The notes under the pieces were generated by a model that saw nothing but the letters and a program-made list of their open reading frames with translations, was not told the origin of the DNA and did no database searches. From the NCBI GenBank assembly GCA_031002005.1, contig JARYHS010013631.1, positions 66,709,832-66,773,831 on the forward strand: DNA of 64,000 nt. The letters are read 5' to 3'. The DNA comes from Vandiemenella viatica. Taxonomy: Eukaryota; Arthropoda; Insecta; Orthoptera; Morabidae. A program made the position numbers and the translations under genes. Shown here piece after piece: positions 33,285 to 44,437 of the stretch (the stretch's first letter is position 1; every line of letters begins with the position of its first letter).

Positions 33285-34190
33285 CTACACATTCTTCACT
33301 AAGTGGAGACTAAAACCTAATCTGACAAAGACAGAGTCTTGTTTCTTCCACCTTTCAAACCAGCTAACCTACGTCAGAATAAGACCAACCTACGGACCCC
33401 TTGAAAGAGTAGAACACGATGACCACCCTAAATATCTGGGAGTTACCTTGGATCGAGCTCTCACTTTTCATCAGCATTTATCTAACACTGCAGAGAAAGT
33501 GAAGACCCGTGTGAAGAAACGGCTGATACGTCATGGGGTGCAGGCAACCAAGTTCTTCGAGGAGCAGCCCTTGGATTGGCATTCTCCGCAGCAGAATACT
33601 GTTGCTCTACATGGCTTGGTAGTGCTCATACTGCCAAAGTTGACACCCGCCTTAACGCTACTATGAGAACAGTGATTGGTGTCATTAGGTCCTGGCTGCC
33701 TGTACTTTCCAACATTTGAGGATAAAATCGATATTGCTTAGAGAATTGGAAGGAGTGGGGGAAAACAACATGATTCCTCTGCATGGTGACCTTCTTCACC
33801 TGCCTCGCACTAGATTAAAATCGAGGAGACCTGCCTACATGGAAGCAGCCAATCTCAGACATAACAACTTTAACTTTTACGTAGAGAGGAGGAAGCAGTG
33901 GAAAGTCAACATCCCACACAATTGTGTGCTTATAAAGATCCGACAACCTGTGTTCCAAGGTTTGACTTGCCTAGGCGTCTTTGGGCTCAATTGAACAAAT
34001 TTCGCACAGGTCACGGAGTGTGCAATGCAACCACGCATAAGTGGGGTCCCCGTAAAGATGCATTGCGTGACTGTGGTGGTATCCAAACTGCTGACCACAT
34101 TGTGATGGACTGTCCAGCAAGAAGACTATCTGGAGATCTTCTCAAACTGCATCAAGCTGGACCAGCTGCCAGAAGATGGCTTTAATCCAT
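33285..34190 (+). pseudogene. LINE reverse transcriptase, C-terminal half
   Basis: Across two or three frames: FFTKWRLKPNLTKTE and HPKYLGVTLDRALTFHQHL (the RT palm-thumb boundary found in many LINEs, kYLGv.LD..L....H), then LLRELEG, RLKSRRPAYMEA, PRRLWAQLNKFRTGHGVCN and DCGGIQTADHIVMDCP. The last is the C-terminal Cys-His knuckle and the LN..RTG box that follow RT in one large LINE group. The endonuclease and catalytic RT part are missing on the left, and the element seems to end near 34190. Shifts near 33530, 33660 and 33890 show decay. Clade not assigned with confidence. Confidence 0.7.
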
Positions 34191-34452
34191 AGATATAGTT
34201 ATCTGATTGACATTGGTTGTACTTGGCATATGATAATAATAATAACTAGAGAAATTACTGGGGTGACCGATGTGGGTCTTTAAATTTTAATTTGGGATCG
34301 AATTGCGGTGGGGCCAGTAAAATAAATCACAAGCACTTGCTCATATTCTAAACATAGAAACTTATTGGTTTTAATTTTTAGTTTCAATTTATTCAAAAAT
34401 TTATAGAAATTACGATTAAATAAGTTTTTATTGTTGCGAAATAGAAGTGTAA

Positions 34453-34677
34453 CCGTGCCCAGTGGGTGAACGTTAACACTCTAGTCTGGCATTCCAGGGG
34501 ACATAGGCTTCGCTCATACAGATTTCATAGTTTACCGGAATCACTCCAGGCGAATGCTGGGATGACTCCTTCAAAGGTCCTTGGGCGAATTCCTTCCAGT
34601 TTTCTTTGCCCCATCTTCTCCCACAACTAATGACTTTGACCTCAACGAAGCGTAAAGTCCGAAACAGAAAAAAAAAC
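34453..34677 (+). repeat. SINE-A copy, diverged full length
   Basis: Plus orientation: cagtgggtgaacgttaac (A-box region), a lost B-box, aatcactccaggcgaatg, ttcaaaggtccttgggcg, gaattccttcc, an A1-like 3' end and an A tail ending at 34677. Confidence 0.85.
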
Positions 34678-34908
34678 AAGAGTGAACACTTTGACAGGGC
34701 CGAAGCTTTCGAATCAGTTTACCACGAACTCGATTGTTCTAATTTTTGCTACGCAATAGTACCCCTCCTGCGGCATAAAATTTTATTCCCAGCGAGGTTT
34801 ATAAAATTAAATTCGCTTTCTTCTTTTTATATTCTCCAACATGTAGAGATATTAATTCTTCCTGAGGTGACCCTTTCATGAGATTAAGCTTCCAGAAATT
34901 ATTCTTCA

Positions 34909-35312
34909 GGGTGGCAGGGGATCTTCTCTACCATCCCAAAACTGGTATTAACCTGTTAAAATTTGTTTTAACTGCTTCGTTATAATGTCCTCTTGACTTT
35001 TTGCACTCTCCTTTTTAGGAAAAGTCATCACGAATTAAATTAAAAATTCCGAAATGTGAGACTCTCCGCAACCGCAAAAATGACACAAAAATTATCGGTA
35101 CAGGGATCATATCAACATTAACAGGTTCATTTTGTCAAAGTGATCGTGGTTAGGTTGAAATTCGGCTTGCACCAAGAGTAAGAAATTTACGGGAAATTTG
35201 TTCTGCAGCATCCGTCTCGGAAACGGCGCATTTGTTTACAATGGAAGCAGTCGATTGTCTCTGACTGCTTGTATCGATTCAAAGATGGCGAGCCTTGTTG
35301 TACTGCATTTCG
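34909..35312 (+). mobile_element. Partial copy of the inverted-arm element at 20211-20952
   Basis: Carries one arm (ttataatgtcctcttgac, aaaagtcatcacgaattaaa) and then the interior (acaaaaattatcggtacagg, ggttaggttgaaattcggc, catttgtttacaatgg) in the same order as the minus strand of 20952 down to about 20520. The far arm is missing. It shows that the 20-kb structure is a dispersed family. Confidence 0.75.
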
Positions 35313-35742
35313 GTCACCATTCGAAATTCTCTTCTTCATTTCGCCGTCACTCATGCTTAGAAACATAAAAAGGCATCAGAATGTGCGAGATCCAATTATT
35401 TCCATCATGCCGTAGCCATAGTAACAGCTGCAAATATCACTGGAGCAGTTCTCAGAACAGGACGCGGCAACACAACAAAACCAACACATATTCGAGAGAC
35501 AGGGATAAATCTGGATAGGTTTCTCGCCATCTAACAGTATTGAATCTACAACTAAAAATTGTGCTTTCTTGTCGCATTATGAACAATCTTAAAACGAGAT
35601 TGAGTTATAATAAAAGTTACTCATTTTCCAAGCATAATACTTCTGCTGCCAATAAAAATATTTATGTCTTTTCTTCATAGCACCCTAAATCCTTTTTCTC
35701 TACAAAATAAGATCAGCACATTCATTAATAGCATTTAACGAA
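35313..35742. other. No gene seen
   Basis: Possibly a continuation of the interior of the element to the left, but similarity is not convincing. Confidence 0.35.
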
Positions 35743-35948
35743 AGAGCGTAGTGAGTGAGCGGTTAACGCTCTGACCTCGCATTCGGGATTGGGATTTCCA
35801 TGGTTTCCCCAAATCACTCCAGGCGAATGCCGGGATGCTTCCTTCAAAATGCCATGATCGAATTCCTTTTAGCTCCTTGTTTCCAGTCCCATCCCGCCTC
35901 TAATTACCTCGACGTCGACGAGGCGTAAGGCCACAAGTAAAAAAAAAG
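35743..35948 (+). repeat. SINE-A copy (A1)
   Basis: Plus orientation: gtgagtgagcggttaacgct (A-box region), with the B-box deleted, so the head joins straight to gatttccatggtttcccc. Then the core and a clean A1 hairpin (cgcctctaattacctcgacg ... gaggcg), gtaaggccacaagt and an A tail. Confidence 0.9.
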
Positions 35949-36232
35949 CAATCGGAATGAAAACTCATAAAAGGAAACGCAAGTCTAAAATTTAGAATAA
36001 TGACTAAACATTTTAGGCAGTGTCATATTCCAAATGTTCTGATAATGCAGCTTAACAAAATAACATTAAATGGTAAAAGTAAATTAGTATAGACATACGA
36101 TCGGGATACTGAATTTCGATTTTCCACACAGTCTTCGCTACCTAGAACTTAGCGTGGAATCCGAACCAGGAATTGATTCGTGGTTCCGACCTTGAACTGT
36201 AAGGTTAAGTGCCTTATTTACCTTATGTATTA

Positions 36233-37328
36233 CACTGAAGTGCCGATAGTCATGATATACGAAGGTGCAAATAAGTAGATGGTGGTACCACAGCGCAAGA
36301 TACGTATAAATGTACCGTGCAGTGTCGGGGCTTTCATTTGTATTATCAAGAGTCATCGGAAAGGTTTTCTGAAGTGATTGTGGCTGCACGACATGAACGT
36401 TGGCATTAGTCGCGTCGGGCATTCCATATCGGAAGCTGCTCTTGATCTCAACATTTCTCGATCCACAGTGCCAAGAGTGCGCCGTGAAAGCGTAATTCCC
36501 AGCATTACCTTACACAATGGACAACGTACTGGCCGACCACTCTACTTTATGACCGAGACCAGCGACGTCTGCGGCAAGATGTCAGTGTTGACGTACATCA
36601 ACACACAATGTGATACCTACGACAGACGAATGAGTGCGGTTAACGCAGCAGAAATTAGCGTTGCTGGGATATTGCAGCAGAAGACCGACGCTAAGAAACA
36701 CCATTGGCCGCATCTACGCTCCTGGTAGACTATCTGTAAACTATCTGTTGCATCCTAGATGTCAGTAAAAAGGTTGGGTGATCAGATTAGTCACGATTCC
36801 AGTTAGTAAGAGCTCATAGTTAGGTTCGAATGTGGTTCAGACCCCAGCAGGCCGTGGACACAGATTAACATGAAGGCACTGTGCAAATTGGTGGTCGTTC
36901 CATCCTGGTATGGCTTGGTTTACATGAATGACATTGACTGGAACCTATGATCGAACTGATTTTACCATTGGCTACAAATAACTATACCATTCATGGCCTT
37001 CATGTTCCCAAACAACAATAGGTTTTCTCCAGAGCAAAAATTCGCCGTGTCATCGGGTCAAATACTTCATAATCGGTTTGAGGAAAATTTTGGATAATTG
37101 CAGCCAATAATTTGGCCACCTAGATCACCAGGCCTGCATGCGAACTGACATCTCTGGGAGATATCAGTTCGATTACAACGCCCTGCACCGGTAACAATTT
37201 TGCAATTATAGACTGCTGTAGTGAAAATATGGCACGATCTGAGTAAATAGCAAATCGGGTCGTATCATTTCGCCGAGCTAAATGGAGACCCGCACGGTAT
37301 TAGGTCATATCCCTTTACTTTTGGCTCG
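36233..37328 (+). mobile_element. Tc1-like transposon remnant
   Basis: Starts after a TA with cactgaagtgccgatag, like Tc1-type inverted repeats in insects. The N-terminal DNA-binding part of the transposase is open at 36378-36728 (SRVGHSISEAALDLNISRST). The DDE part continues in broken frames: LVWLGLH-like text near 36910, IHGLHVPKQQ near 36995, an RSPGLH-like box near 37120, and an arginine-rich end close to 37300. The right end near cttttggctcg (about 37318-37328) lacks a clean inverted repeat. Same family as 9823-11320. Inactive. Confidence 0.75.
36378..36728 (+). pseudogene. Tc1-like transposase, N-terminal helix-turn-helix region
   Basis: The 116-residue frame begins LHDMNVGISRVGHSISEA, then LDLNISRSTVPRVRRES: a paired-type helix-turn-helix (isrs-TV-.rv.re) that binds transposon ends. 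It continues with NGQRTGRPL, a basic GRP-type hook. After about residue 60 the text no longer follows the family in one frame, so the ORF is a truncated fragment with a spurious C-terminus. A complete Tc1 transposase is about 340 residues. Confidence 0.7.
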
Positions 37329-39084
37329 AAATCAACAAACAAATGCATCAACTAATGTGTAACAGAAAGGTTTAGTTGCTGCCTTTGCCCCCGTTCATTT
37401 GTCGGCTTCAACCTAATTCAGCGTGAGTTTCGGTAAAATTGGTGGTTTTCCTAACAGATCTGTGCTAAGTACAGAGCTATCAAACTGCTCATTTGACGTG
37501 ATTAGTGCAAGACAACTGCACTTTAGGTCATATATCAAATAATGTTCTGGAAATTAAAAAAAAAAAAGACAAAATCCCGCAGGCGATCGGAACTAGAAAT
37601 AGATACGATTTGTTGTGACCGGTTACTATTAACTGATAACAAATTTCATTCTTTTCCGTTTTAGTTCTAACAATCTTTTTCTTTTTACAGTGTTCTTTAA
37701 CTGCCTGATAAAAAGAACAAAGTGATGTCAACAATTGTCTTCAAGGAATAATATTATACACCACTTTCACTTTCTCATGTGATACATCGTATTTGTTTCT
37801 CAGTCCAAGACTAAGTAATGGAATTCAGTTATGAATCAAAAAATATTTTAAAAAATCACGTAAAAACTGGAAAAAATGGCACTCTAAATTACAGATTAAC
37901 GTGTGACGATAACATCATGGAAGGGAATGCAGGTGAATACAGCTGTTATAAAGTGCATGGCAACGATACACAATCAGTATGAAGAAATATTGTTTCCTTA
38001 GCACTCCCAATATCCTAAAGCCGACTATTAACCACTCATTGGGTTCTGGGGCATTTCACGAATTTCAGTTTAAAATATATGACGGTGTATTACTGGAATT
38101 TAAAATGTGTTTGGACAAGTTGTATGATGCCTTTCTGTGGGAAAAACGCAAAAGCGAACCAACGAAAAATTTGCAGGCATCATTGTATTATTGTATGGAC
38201 TGAAAAATAATGCTTATTAGTTAACCGATCTCACGTTACTACCAAATCCATGCTATTCTTGTTGGTTGGAGCTCCACGAGAGTGTATTTAGTATTAGAAA
38301 CAGCGACAGGTTTTATGTATTAGAGACGTAAAAAAAGAATAAAAAGACAGCTAACCTCTTCTGTGTATATCATTTATCGAGGTAAATTTCCTTTTTACTA
38401 TCATTCGGTTCGATGGAATGAGTACCATTAGCTGCAAATAGGTAAAGTTTAAACGGTTTACATCTTCGGACTGAGGTTTTTCCAACTTTTCTTCGAAGAA
38501 TCTAATTGGCTTGTTGACTGGAAGGTCGTCCTATATCTCAGCTCCTTTGACAACTGCTCCTCCTGTTTTCTAAAACCTCGTAACAAAAGCAACACACAAA
38601 TCGCCCACCTTCCCGGAAACTGGCGTCTCACATCTTTACAAAGGCTCGGAACGACACGTGCGCGGCTCCCAAGAAAGGAAACAATGTCTTCCAGAGGCCT
38701 CCACAATATTACAGACAACACTGTCTCCTCGATATTAAACACAGAAAACAAACTGTCTCATTATTTCTGTGTCAAAGCACATGTATTTTGCTGTTGACAA
38801 AAGGTTTATGCGTATTTGTGTGATACGCGGTTTTAAACCTAACTTCATACTTCTTTGATGTTTTATGCTGAAGTATTGAACTATTGATTCGCAGCTCCCA
38901 TGTCAAGATTTAGAAACATGGCTTAAATGTATAGTAATAAAAGTGGTTACCATGTTGGATACACCTGTGCGAGCAACTGCTAGGATAATTCCTCCCCACC
39001 CCACACCCTTCCTGGCTTTATGCAGTAAGGTTTTTATTACAATGCTGCTCATGCAGAAAAATGTACGAGGTAAATATTTTATTT
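37329..39084. other. No gene seen
   Basis: A 97-codon minus-strand ORF at 38458-38751 in slightly GC-richer sequence has no recognised domain. The remainder is AT-rich. Confidence 0.4.
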
Positions 39085-39285
39085 TTTCCTTATGGATTTG
39101 TGGCTCGTCTACTCAGAGGACAATAGTGCCTGAACGGGTCAAGGAAAGTAAAGGAATTTAGTCATGGCCTTTAGATCCGGCTGGAGTGATTTCGGGAAAC
39201 TATGAAAAACTTAAACTTGGATTGAGCCCGCGTCCTCTAAAATACCAGGCTAGGACGATAACAGCTCACACAAGGTAGAGTGGAT
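39085..39285 (-). repeat. SINE-A copy, diverged
   Basis: Minus orientation: ttatggatttgtggctcgtc (A1-type end), gaatttagtcatggccttta, a core deletion, ggctggagtgatttcggg, aaacttggattgagcccgcg. It abuts the mariner remnant. Confidence 0.75.
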
Positions 39286-39370
39286 TAAAATATTTGTTTC
39301 ATTTAAATATGAACCGGCATTTTCTTCGTGCAGCTTTATTGGCAGCAATTAAAAAAACAAATCAAGTAAC

Positions 39371-40150
39371 TTATTTTTCTACATAGTTTCCTTTAACAGA
39401 AACACATTTTCTCCACCGCATAGGAAATTTCCTCATCCCGTCATAGTTCTGTTCGACCGTCGCGTCGTCTTCAAATCGTTCCCTTCCTAATGCCTTCTAC
39501 AGTTGACCAAACATATGGTAGTCTCTTGGGGACGAGTCTGGACAATAAGAAGGGTATTCAAGACGTTGTCAGTACATTTCAGTGGATTATTACGAGTTAG
39601 AACTGCTGTACGCGGCTGTGCATGGACATGACGAATCGGTTCACGGCGTCGTGATTCGTTTGGTACGATAAGCAGTCTTAGCATCATCCAGCATCTGGCA
39701 GTAGTAGGCCGCATTTAACGTCCTTCGGGTATGTAGGAAGTCAATCAACAATACACATTTTGAGTCTCAAAACACAGTTGCCATAACTTACCCAGCAGAC
39801 AGTTGAGTCTTGGCCTTGATCGGTGCTCTCTCTTCAACTTCTCTCCACTCCATACTCCTCTTGTTTTCTGGGATATAGTTATGGACCCATGTCTCACCGC
39901 AGGTCACAATACGGTCTAGAAAAGCGTTCTTCTTCAAAGCGATTCAATAGTCGCTGACAGATATATTTCCGCACATTCTATCCAAGTACATCTGACATAT
40001 TATCTTGGTTATCCAGGTGGAGCCGCGTCGATTTATTTAAACCTAACGTTTCTTCATTGTGCTGTGGCACTGCAGTAATTCAACGATTGTCTTTCACGAG
40101 CTCACTCACAGCCTGAATATTGATGTTGTTGACGCTGGCCGCAGGCTCCG
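39371..40150 (-). pseudogene. Mariner transposase, degenerate
   Basis: The minus strand, across frames, gives the mariner order: QAVSELVKDN and ITAVPQ (helix-turn-helix), FEEERF, CGETWVHNY (first catalytic-Asp block, here D to G), IPENKRSMEW, IKAKTQLSAG, VMATVF, LLIDFLHTRRTLNAAYYCQMLDDAK in pieces, GPRDYHMFGQL-like text, RWRKCVSVKGNYVEK and stop at 39371. The catalytic box before DYHMF has lost its Asp-rich context and several stops occur. The C-terminal NYVEK end is exact for mariners. Ends of the element beyond the coding part were not resolved. Confidence 0.8.
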
Positions 40151-40809
40151 ATTCTTCCCTCTATCGCAACAATTTCTAAAATTCTTGGCCCGATCGAACA
40201 CTTGAGTTTTACTTAGAGTATCATCTCCAAAATGAGCTTGGTGTCTACTCTAAATTTCACTCCATTTAACACCTTCGTTGGCGAGAAAAATAATTATAAC
40301 GCGTTGCACAATAGACGGTGTAACCTCTTGTTCATTCACGACAACAATGAAAATGAGGAAGTGTTTGCGATGACTATGAACATGGCTACCCCTCTTCATC
40401 CCCCGTCTCCGATTTCCCGTCAAGCCGCAATGCTCAGGTCATTACGCGAGTCAAACGAATAAAATTCCGGTCTATATTTGAATGATCCAAATGTGTTATG
40501 TATCAAGTGCTTGAGTTAGGGTGGGAAAAGTGGGAAGATCAAATCCGACGCCGTTCTTTCAAATTTGCTGTTCTGAAGAACGAACGTTATGCTCTTAATA
40601 AGGTTGGGACTTTTATGTCCAGCTTTTCGTGTTGGACGTGGTGTTCAGAATTGAAGTCCACCACTGCTCCTACCGTGTTACTCAAGTAACGATCGGTGAA
40701 AACTTCTTCATCCACCGAGGTTCGAATCAGTGAATCCCACCCAGAAACCAGACAAAGTTGTTGCACCATAGCGAGTTTCACTATCATATAGGGCGCTAAG
40801 TCACTTTAA
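40151..40809. other. No gene seen
   Basis: Short ORFs on both strands without domains. May include the 5' untranslated part of the mariner. Confidence 0.4.
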
Positions 40810-42384
40810 GGCCAGTTACACAATGGGCGGTTTCGGCCGCGCCGGAAATTTTTCCGTCGTTCAGGTAGTGGCACGAGGGATCATAATATCCCATATTATG
40901 GGAGCTTACACACTGGGCGGAGGGGAAAACCCGCGGCAGCGCTGCCGTCGACGGCAGGTATATAGCCTCGTGCTGACAGTACATTTGACGGTAGTTTGGC
41001 CGCCCCAGTCCACACAATGGCCCATGTGGGCAGATAGGCGCTTGCACACTCAGCGGATTTTTAACCGCTTGTGCGTTTTCAGTTTGTGTAAAGTTAACAT
41101 TTTTGAATTTAAAAATCGTAATGTGAGTTAAGTGGTGATAGATAATGATCTTCTAATTTCGTTAGTAGAAGCGAGACCAATTTTAAGAGACAAAACATTA
41201 GATTCTTTCAAAGATCGGGACACTAACAGGAACGCTTGGAAAGAAGTGTGCCTTGAAATTAGGAATAATTTTGACGAAATGGAAAATGAGGGAAAATGCC
41301 TTTGGATAGTAAACTTTTGATAACGTATTTACATATATTTTTACAGCTTCAACTAGAACTTGAAAAATGGTGAATCACATTTTATAGAAAGATTTTGATG
41401 TTTAATACTATATAACTGTGTTCTTATATCTTAGGGATTTGCCAAGGAACACTTTCAATATTCGAAATTCTGTCGCTCGACATTTTGAGACCTTTTTTTT
41501 TTTTTTTCAACACAGCTGTGACGAATACAGTGAGACAAGCTGTTTAGTAAATTCCGCATCATCTTCGCCATTTACTTTCGATTTTTCTTTGTAAAGTAAT
41601 AGTTATTAAAACACTCAACATATTACAACCTAAGCAAAAAAGTTTAACTAGTCGATTGGGCTTTTAAGTATAAAAGCAATATAGAGTAAACTCAACAGTG
41701 ATGAGTCGATTACACAGTGAAGTATTAGTTACAAATAAATGTAAGTAATAGCCGTTATATGACATATTGTATTTTTCAAACTTTTCTTGTACATCTATTC
41801 GTATTCACCTAAAGGAATTTTCACCCTAATTAACATTAAACAAATTTAGCGGATTGGAATTATATAAAATTAAATGTTTATCTATAGTTGGTCCATGAGA
41901 AATCTACTTACTTCGACGTGATTGCCAGCATGTCCACACGTTAAATACCTTTTATCAACTGGGTATTTCTCTTTTGAATGCCGTAATTCAGTTTCACAAG
42001 CAATTGTCGAAATAAACATCCCAAAATTATTGAAAAACTTGGTGTCGTCGTTCCTCAAATATTCTGTTCTCCTTTGGTTTTATCTTTTCTTATTTCTATG
42101 GCGACGGAACCGTAAAAATAAAAATTTCAAAACTTAACTACGAAGTAATAAATGCTAAATCAACTATATTAAATTTTAGTTTCACAAAATGATACTCGAG
42201 TCATCAAAAGCAAGGTACTGACGCCAGATCACGTCACCTTTTGCTAGCTCTTCATAGCAGCGGAAGTTTTAGCGCTGAAATAGCAACGGCTGTTCTACCG
42301 CTGAATGTGTAAACACCTCAAATTCTATAGGCGGCAGCGGTTAAGTTTCCGCTGCGGGAAAAACCGCCCAGTGTGTAACCGGCC
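40810..42384. mobile_element. PIF/Harbinger-like element with 24-bp inverted ends
   Basis: The terminal inverted repeat ggccagttacacaatggg... at 40810-40833 matches the reverse complement of 42361-42384 at 22 of 24 positions. The flanks are taa (40807-40809) and tag (42385-42387), consistent with a mutated 3-bp TAA target duplication as made by PIF/Harbinger elements. Near the left end the terminal motif recurs as subterminal repeats (40904-40920, about 41010-41020 and 41042-41056). The interior encodes a MADF-domain remnant. No DDE nuclease is readable, so it is probably non-autonomous or decayed. Confidence 0.7.
41132..41320 (+). pseudogene. MADF (Myb/SANT-like) domain fragment
   Basis: The frame reads LLISLVEARPILRDKTLD, then FKDRDTNRNAWKEVCLEI: the first two helices of a MADF domain (LI.lV..rP.LwD....yKdr..r..aW..ia). 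An in-frame stop directly before and the absence of the third helix (the kkrW..LRd text) after residue 50 show it is broken, or that an intron boundary is not visible. Harbinger elements carry a Myb/SANT/MADF-like protein beside their nuclease that helps bind the ends. The location just inside the left inverted repeat fits that role. A host MADF gene exon is less likely. Confidence 0.65.
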
Positions 42385-42465
42385 TAGGACCTTCCGAAAT
42401 GTGTTGCCTGCCTTCAGCGCACTTCCTGCTTGGGTGGCATTGAAGAAAGATCAGGGAAATGTAGC

Positions 42466-42680
42466 AGGGTGGCCTGGGGGCTCAGTGCTTAATGCGTCTG
42501 ACTGGAGATCGAAAGATCCTCGGTTCGAATCCCTGTCTCGATGGGGATTTTCATGGGTCCGCTACCTCTGATACAGCTTCCTGTGTAATGTGAAGTACGC
42601 AGAAAGCTTCCGTGATTCTAATTCCACGTAAAACTGTTCCCGGGAGGATTACCGGGTTAGCCTTGGTGTCTACGAAAGGG
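42466..42680 (+). repeat. SINE-B copy, tRNA-derived
   Basis: Plus orientation: ggcctgggggctcagtgc (A-box region), gactggagatcgaaagatcc, B-box ggttcgaatccc, then the SINE-B body (atacagcttcctgtgtaatg, tgaagtacgc). No clear tail or target duplication. Confidence 0.8.
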
Positions 42681-43433
42681 GTAGTTTGCGCAACCGGTAA
42701 GAAACCCAATAATTACGAGCACACAAATTTACTTTCAAGCAATGTGAACAAAATTTTGTGTTTATTGTGTAATCTCATTACAGTTGTCGACTTACTTTGT
42801 TTTAAAAAATCTGAGTGGGCATTTTTAAGATGTTTTAGTATCTCCAATATGCGCCTATCCTCTCTGTAGGAAACTGACAAAATTTATTTTATTGTGCTTT
42901 CAATGATGTATGTAGGCTGGTCCTCTCATTTACAAAACTTAGACCTTAGTTTAAGTATTTGATATTACAATTGTCATTATTATTCTGGTTATTATTTGTA
43001 GCAACAACAATTTTGTCGAGAACACATATTTAAATTGAGAATGCTATGTCTACAAAACAAATTAAAGATTGCATAATTAATGTAGCACTTCAATATAACC
43101 AAAGAGTGGTCCAAATGATGTATTCATCACATGAGTTTCGGAATGTTATTCCCATTAAAATGTTCATTTGCCTTATGCTAATTTTTATCTGATAAAATTG
43201 GATAGCTCAAAATTAATTTTGCAAACAGATATGGTAACAACTTTATAAATGGCTGTAACAGATTATTATTGTATGATTGACGGTTATTTTAAACATATTA
43301 CTAGAATCGTCATGCTAAGTTATGACGGCCGCAATTATCTCTGGTATATTACTGTGAAATGAACTATAATATCCAGTTCTCCTTAACGCATGCTTCTTAC
43401 TTAACGCAGGTTTTGTATAACAAAGTAAGATGG
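42681..43433. other. No gene seen
   Basis: AT-rich spacer before the R1-clade LINE. Confidence 0.45.
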
Positions 43434-43799
43434 ACGCCACGCTGGTCGCACAGTAGCGTCGCTCGCGTGTTTAATCGCATTTTCTTATGGAATATCAGCA
43501 CGGTACCGTTATTTGTCAGTACATATCAGTGAATTAAGTGCATATACTGCTGTGCGTAAAGTGGTGAGTGCAGTGGTGTGAAATTACGAACAAACGGTGA
43601 CTAAACAGCATTCGCTTTCGTTGGTAACGTAAGCGAACGGCTTGTGTTCAGTGAATAGCTCGCTCTTCGGATTCCGCAATACCGCCGCGACGCGGCGTGC
43701 TCACCGCATAGCACTGTGCTGTGGTAAGCAGACTGCCGCGCCGCGCAGCTGACAGCCGGATGCCGAGTCAGCAGTTCATCGCGCAGCAAACAAGTGAGT

Positions 43800-44357
43800 A
43801 TGGCCTCTGAAAGTGCTTCCCAACGGGCAGCCAGCGAAGTTGCAAATTGTCATGACGAGATTGTTTCCCTTCTCAACGAGAATATTGGATTGAAATTGAA
43901 TGATCAGAAGCTAAGAGAAACAAAGGATAAGCTGGCAACCTTTGCAATAGTTGCTGCACGCATTGAAAGGAGAGAGGAAGAACTTCGGAAGAAAAACGCC
44001 AGATTGAGGAAAGAAATTGATGAGTTAAGAGAACAAAATCATTCGATTGTAGCACCAACATATGCTTCAGTGGCTGTATCAAAGGCTGCTCCGATTGTAA
44101 GACCGAAACCGTCTTCCTCCACAACTAGTGCAGTATTCGTCTCCACTAAGACAGGAGAAAGTCCAAAGGTAGTTGCTAAAAAATTGACCAGAATTGTAAA
44201 ACCTGCAAAAGAGAATATAAGAATTCTCAAAATACGTAACACCAGCAATGCAGTGTTTGTAGAGACACAATCGCAGGAAGATGTGATGAAAATAATGGAA
44301 AATAATGAATTATATGAAGTACTAAAGTGTGAACTGCCCGTAAGAGAAGGCCTTTAG
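43800..44357 (+). pseudogene. R1-clade LINE ORF1 (gag-like), N-terminal part
   Basis: The ATG at 43800 has a good context (agtATGG). The frame is open for 186 codons. Residues about 50-82 (RIERREEELRKKN, LRKEIDELREQ) are a strong coiled coil, as expected of an RNA-binding ORF1 protein that forms multimers. A Ser/Ala/Val-rich middle (TYASVAVSKAAP) follows, then a segment ending in a stop at 44355. The similarity continues directly in another frame (RPLVILYDLPKG), so a frameshift near 44345 truncates it. Zinc knuckles that should close this ORF lie beyond the hAT MITE at 44868-45053. Works, when intact, in the cytoplasmic ribonucleoprotein with ORF2. Confidence 0.75.
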
Positions 44358-44437
44358 TCATCCTGTATGATCTTCCAAAGGGAATAGAAACAGGTGAGAT
44401 TGCGGAAAAGATCTATGAATAAAACTTTGATGGAAAA

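Noticed and set aside
38458..38751. 97-codon ORF on the minus strand
   Set aside because: No domain recognised in either strand, and no supporting splice or repeat context.
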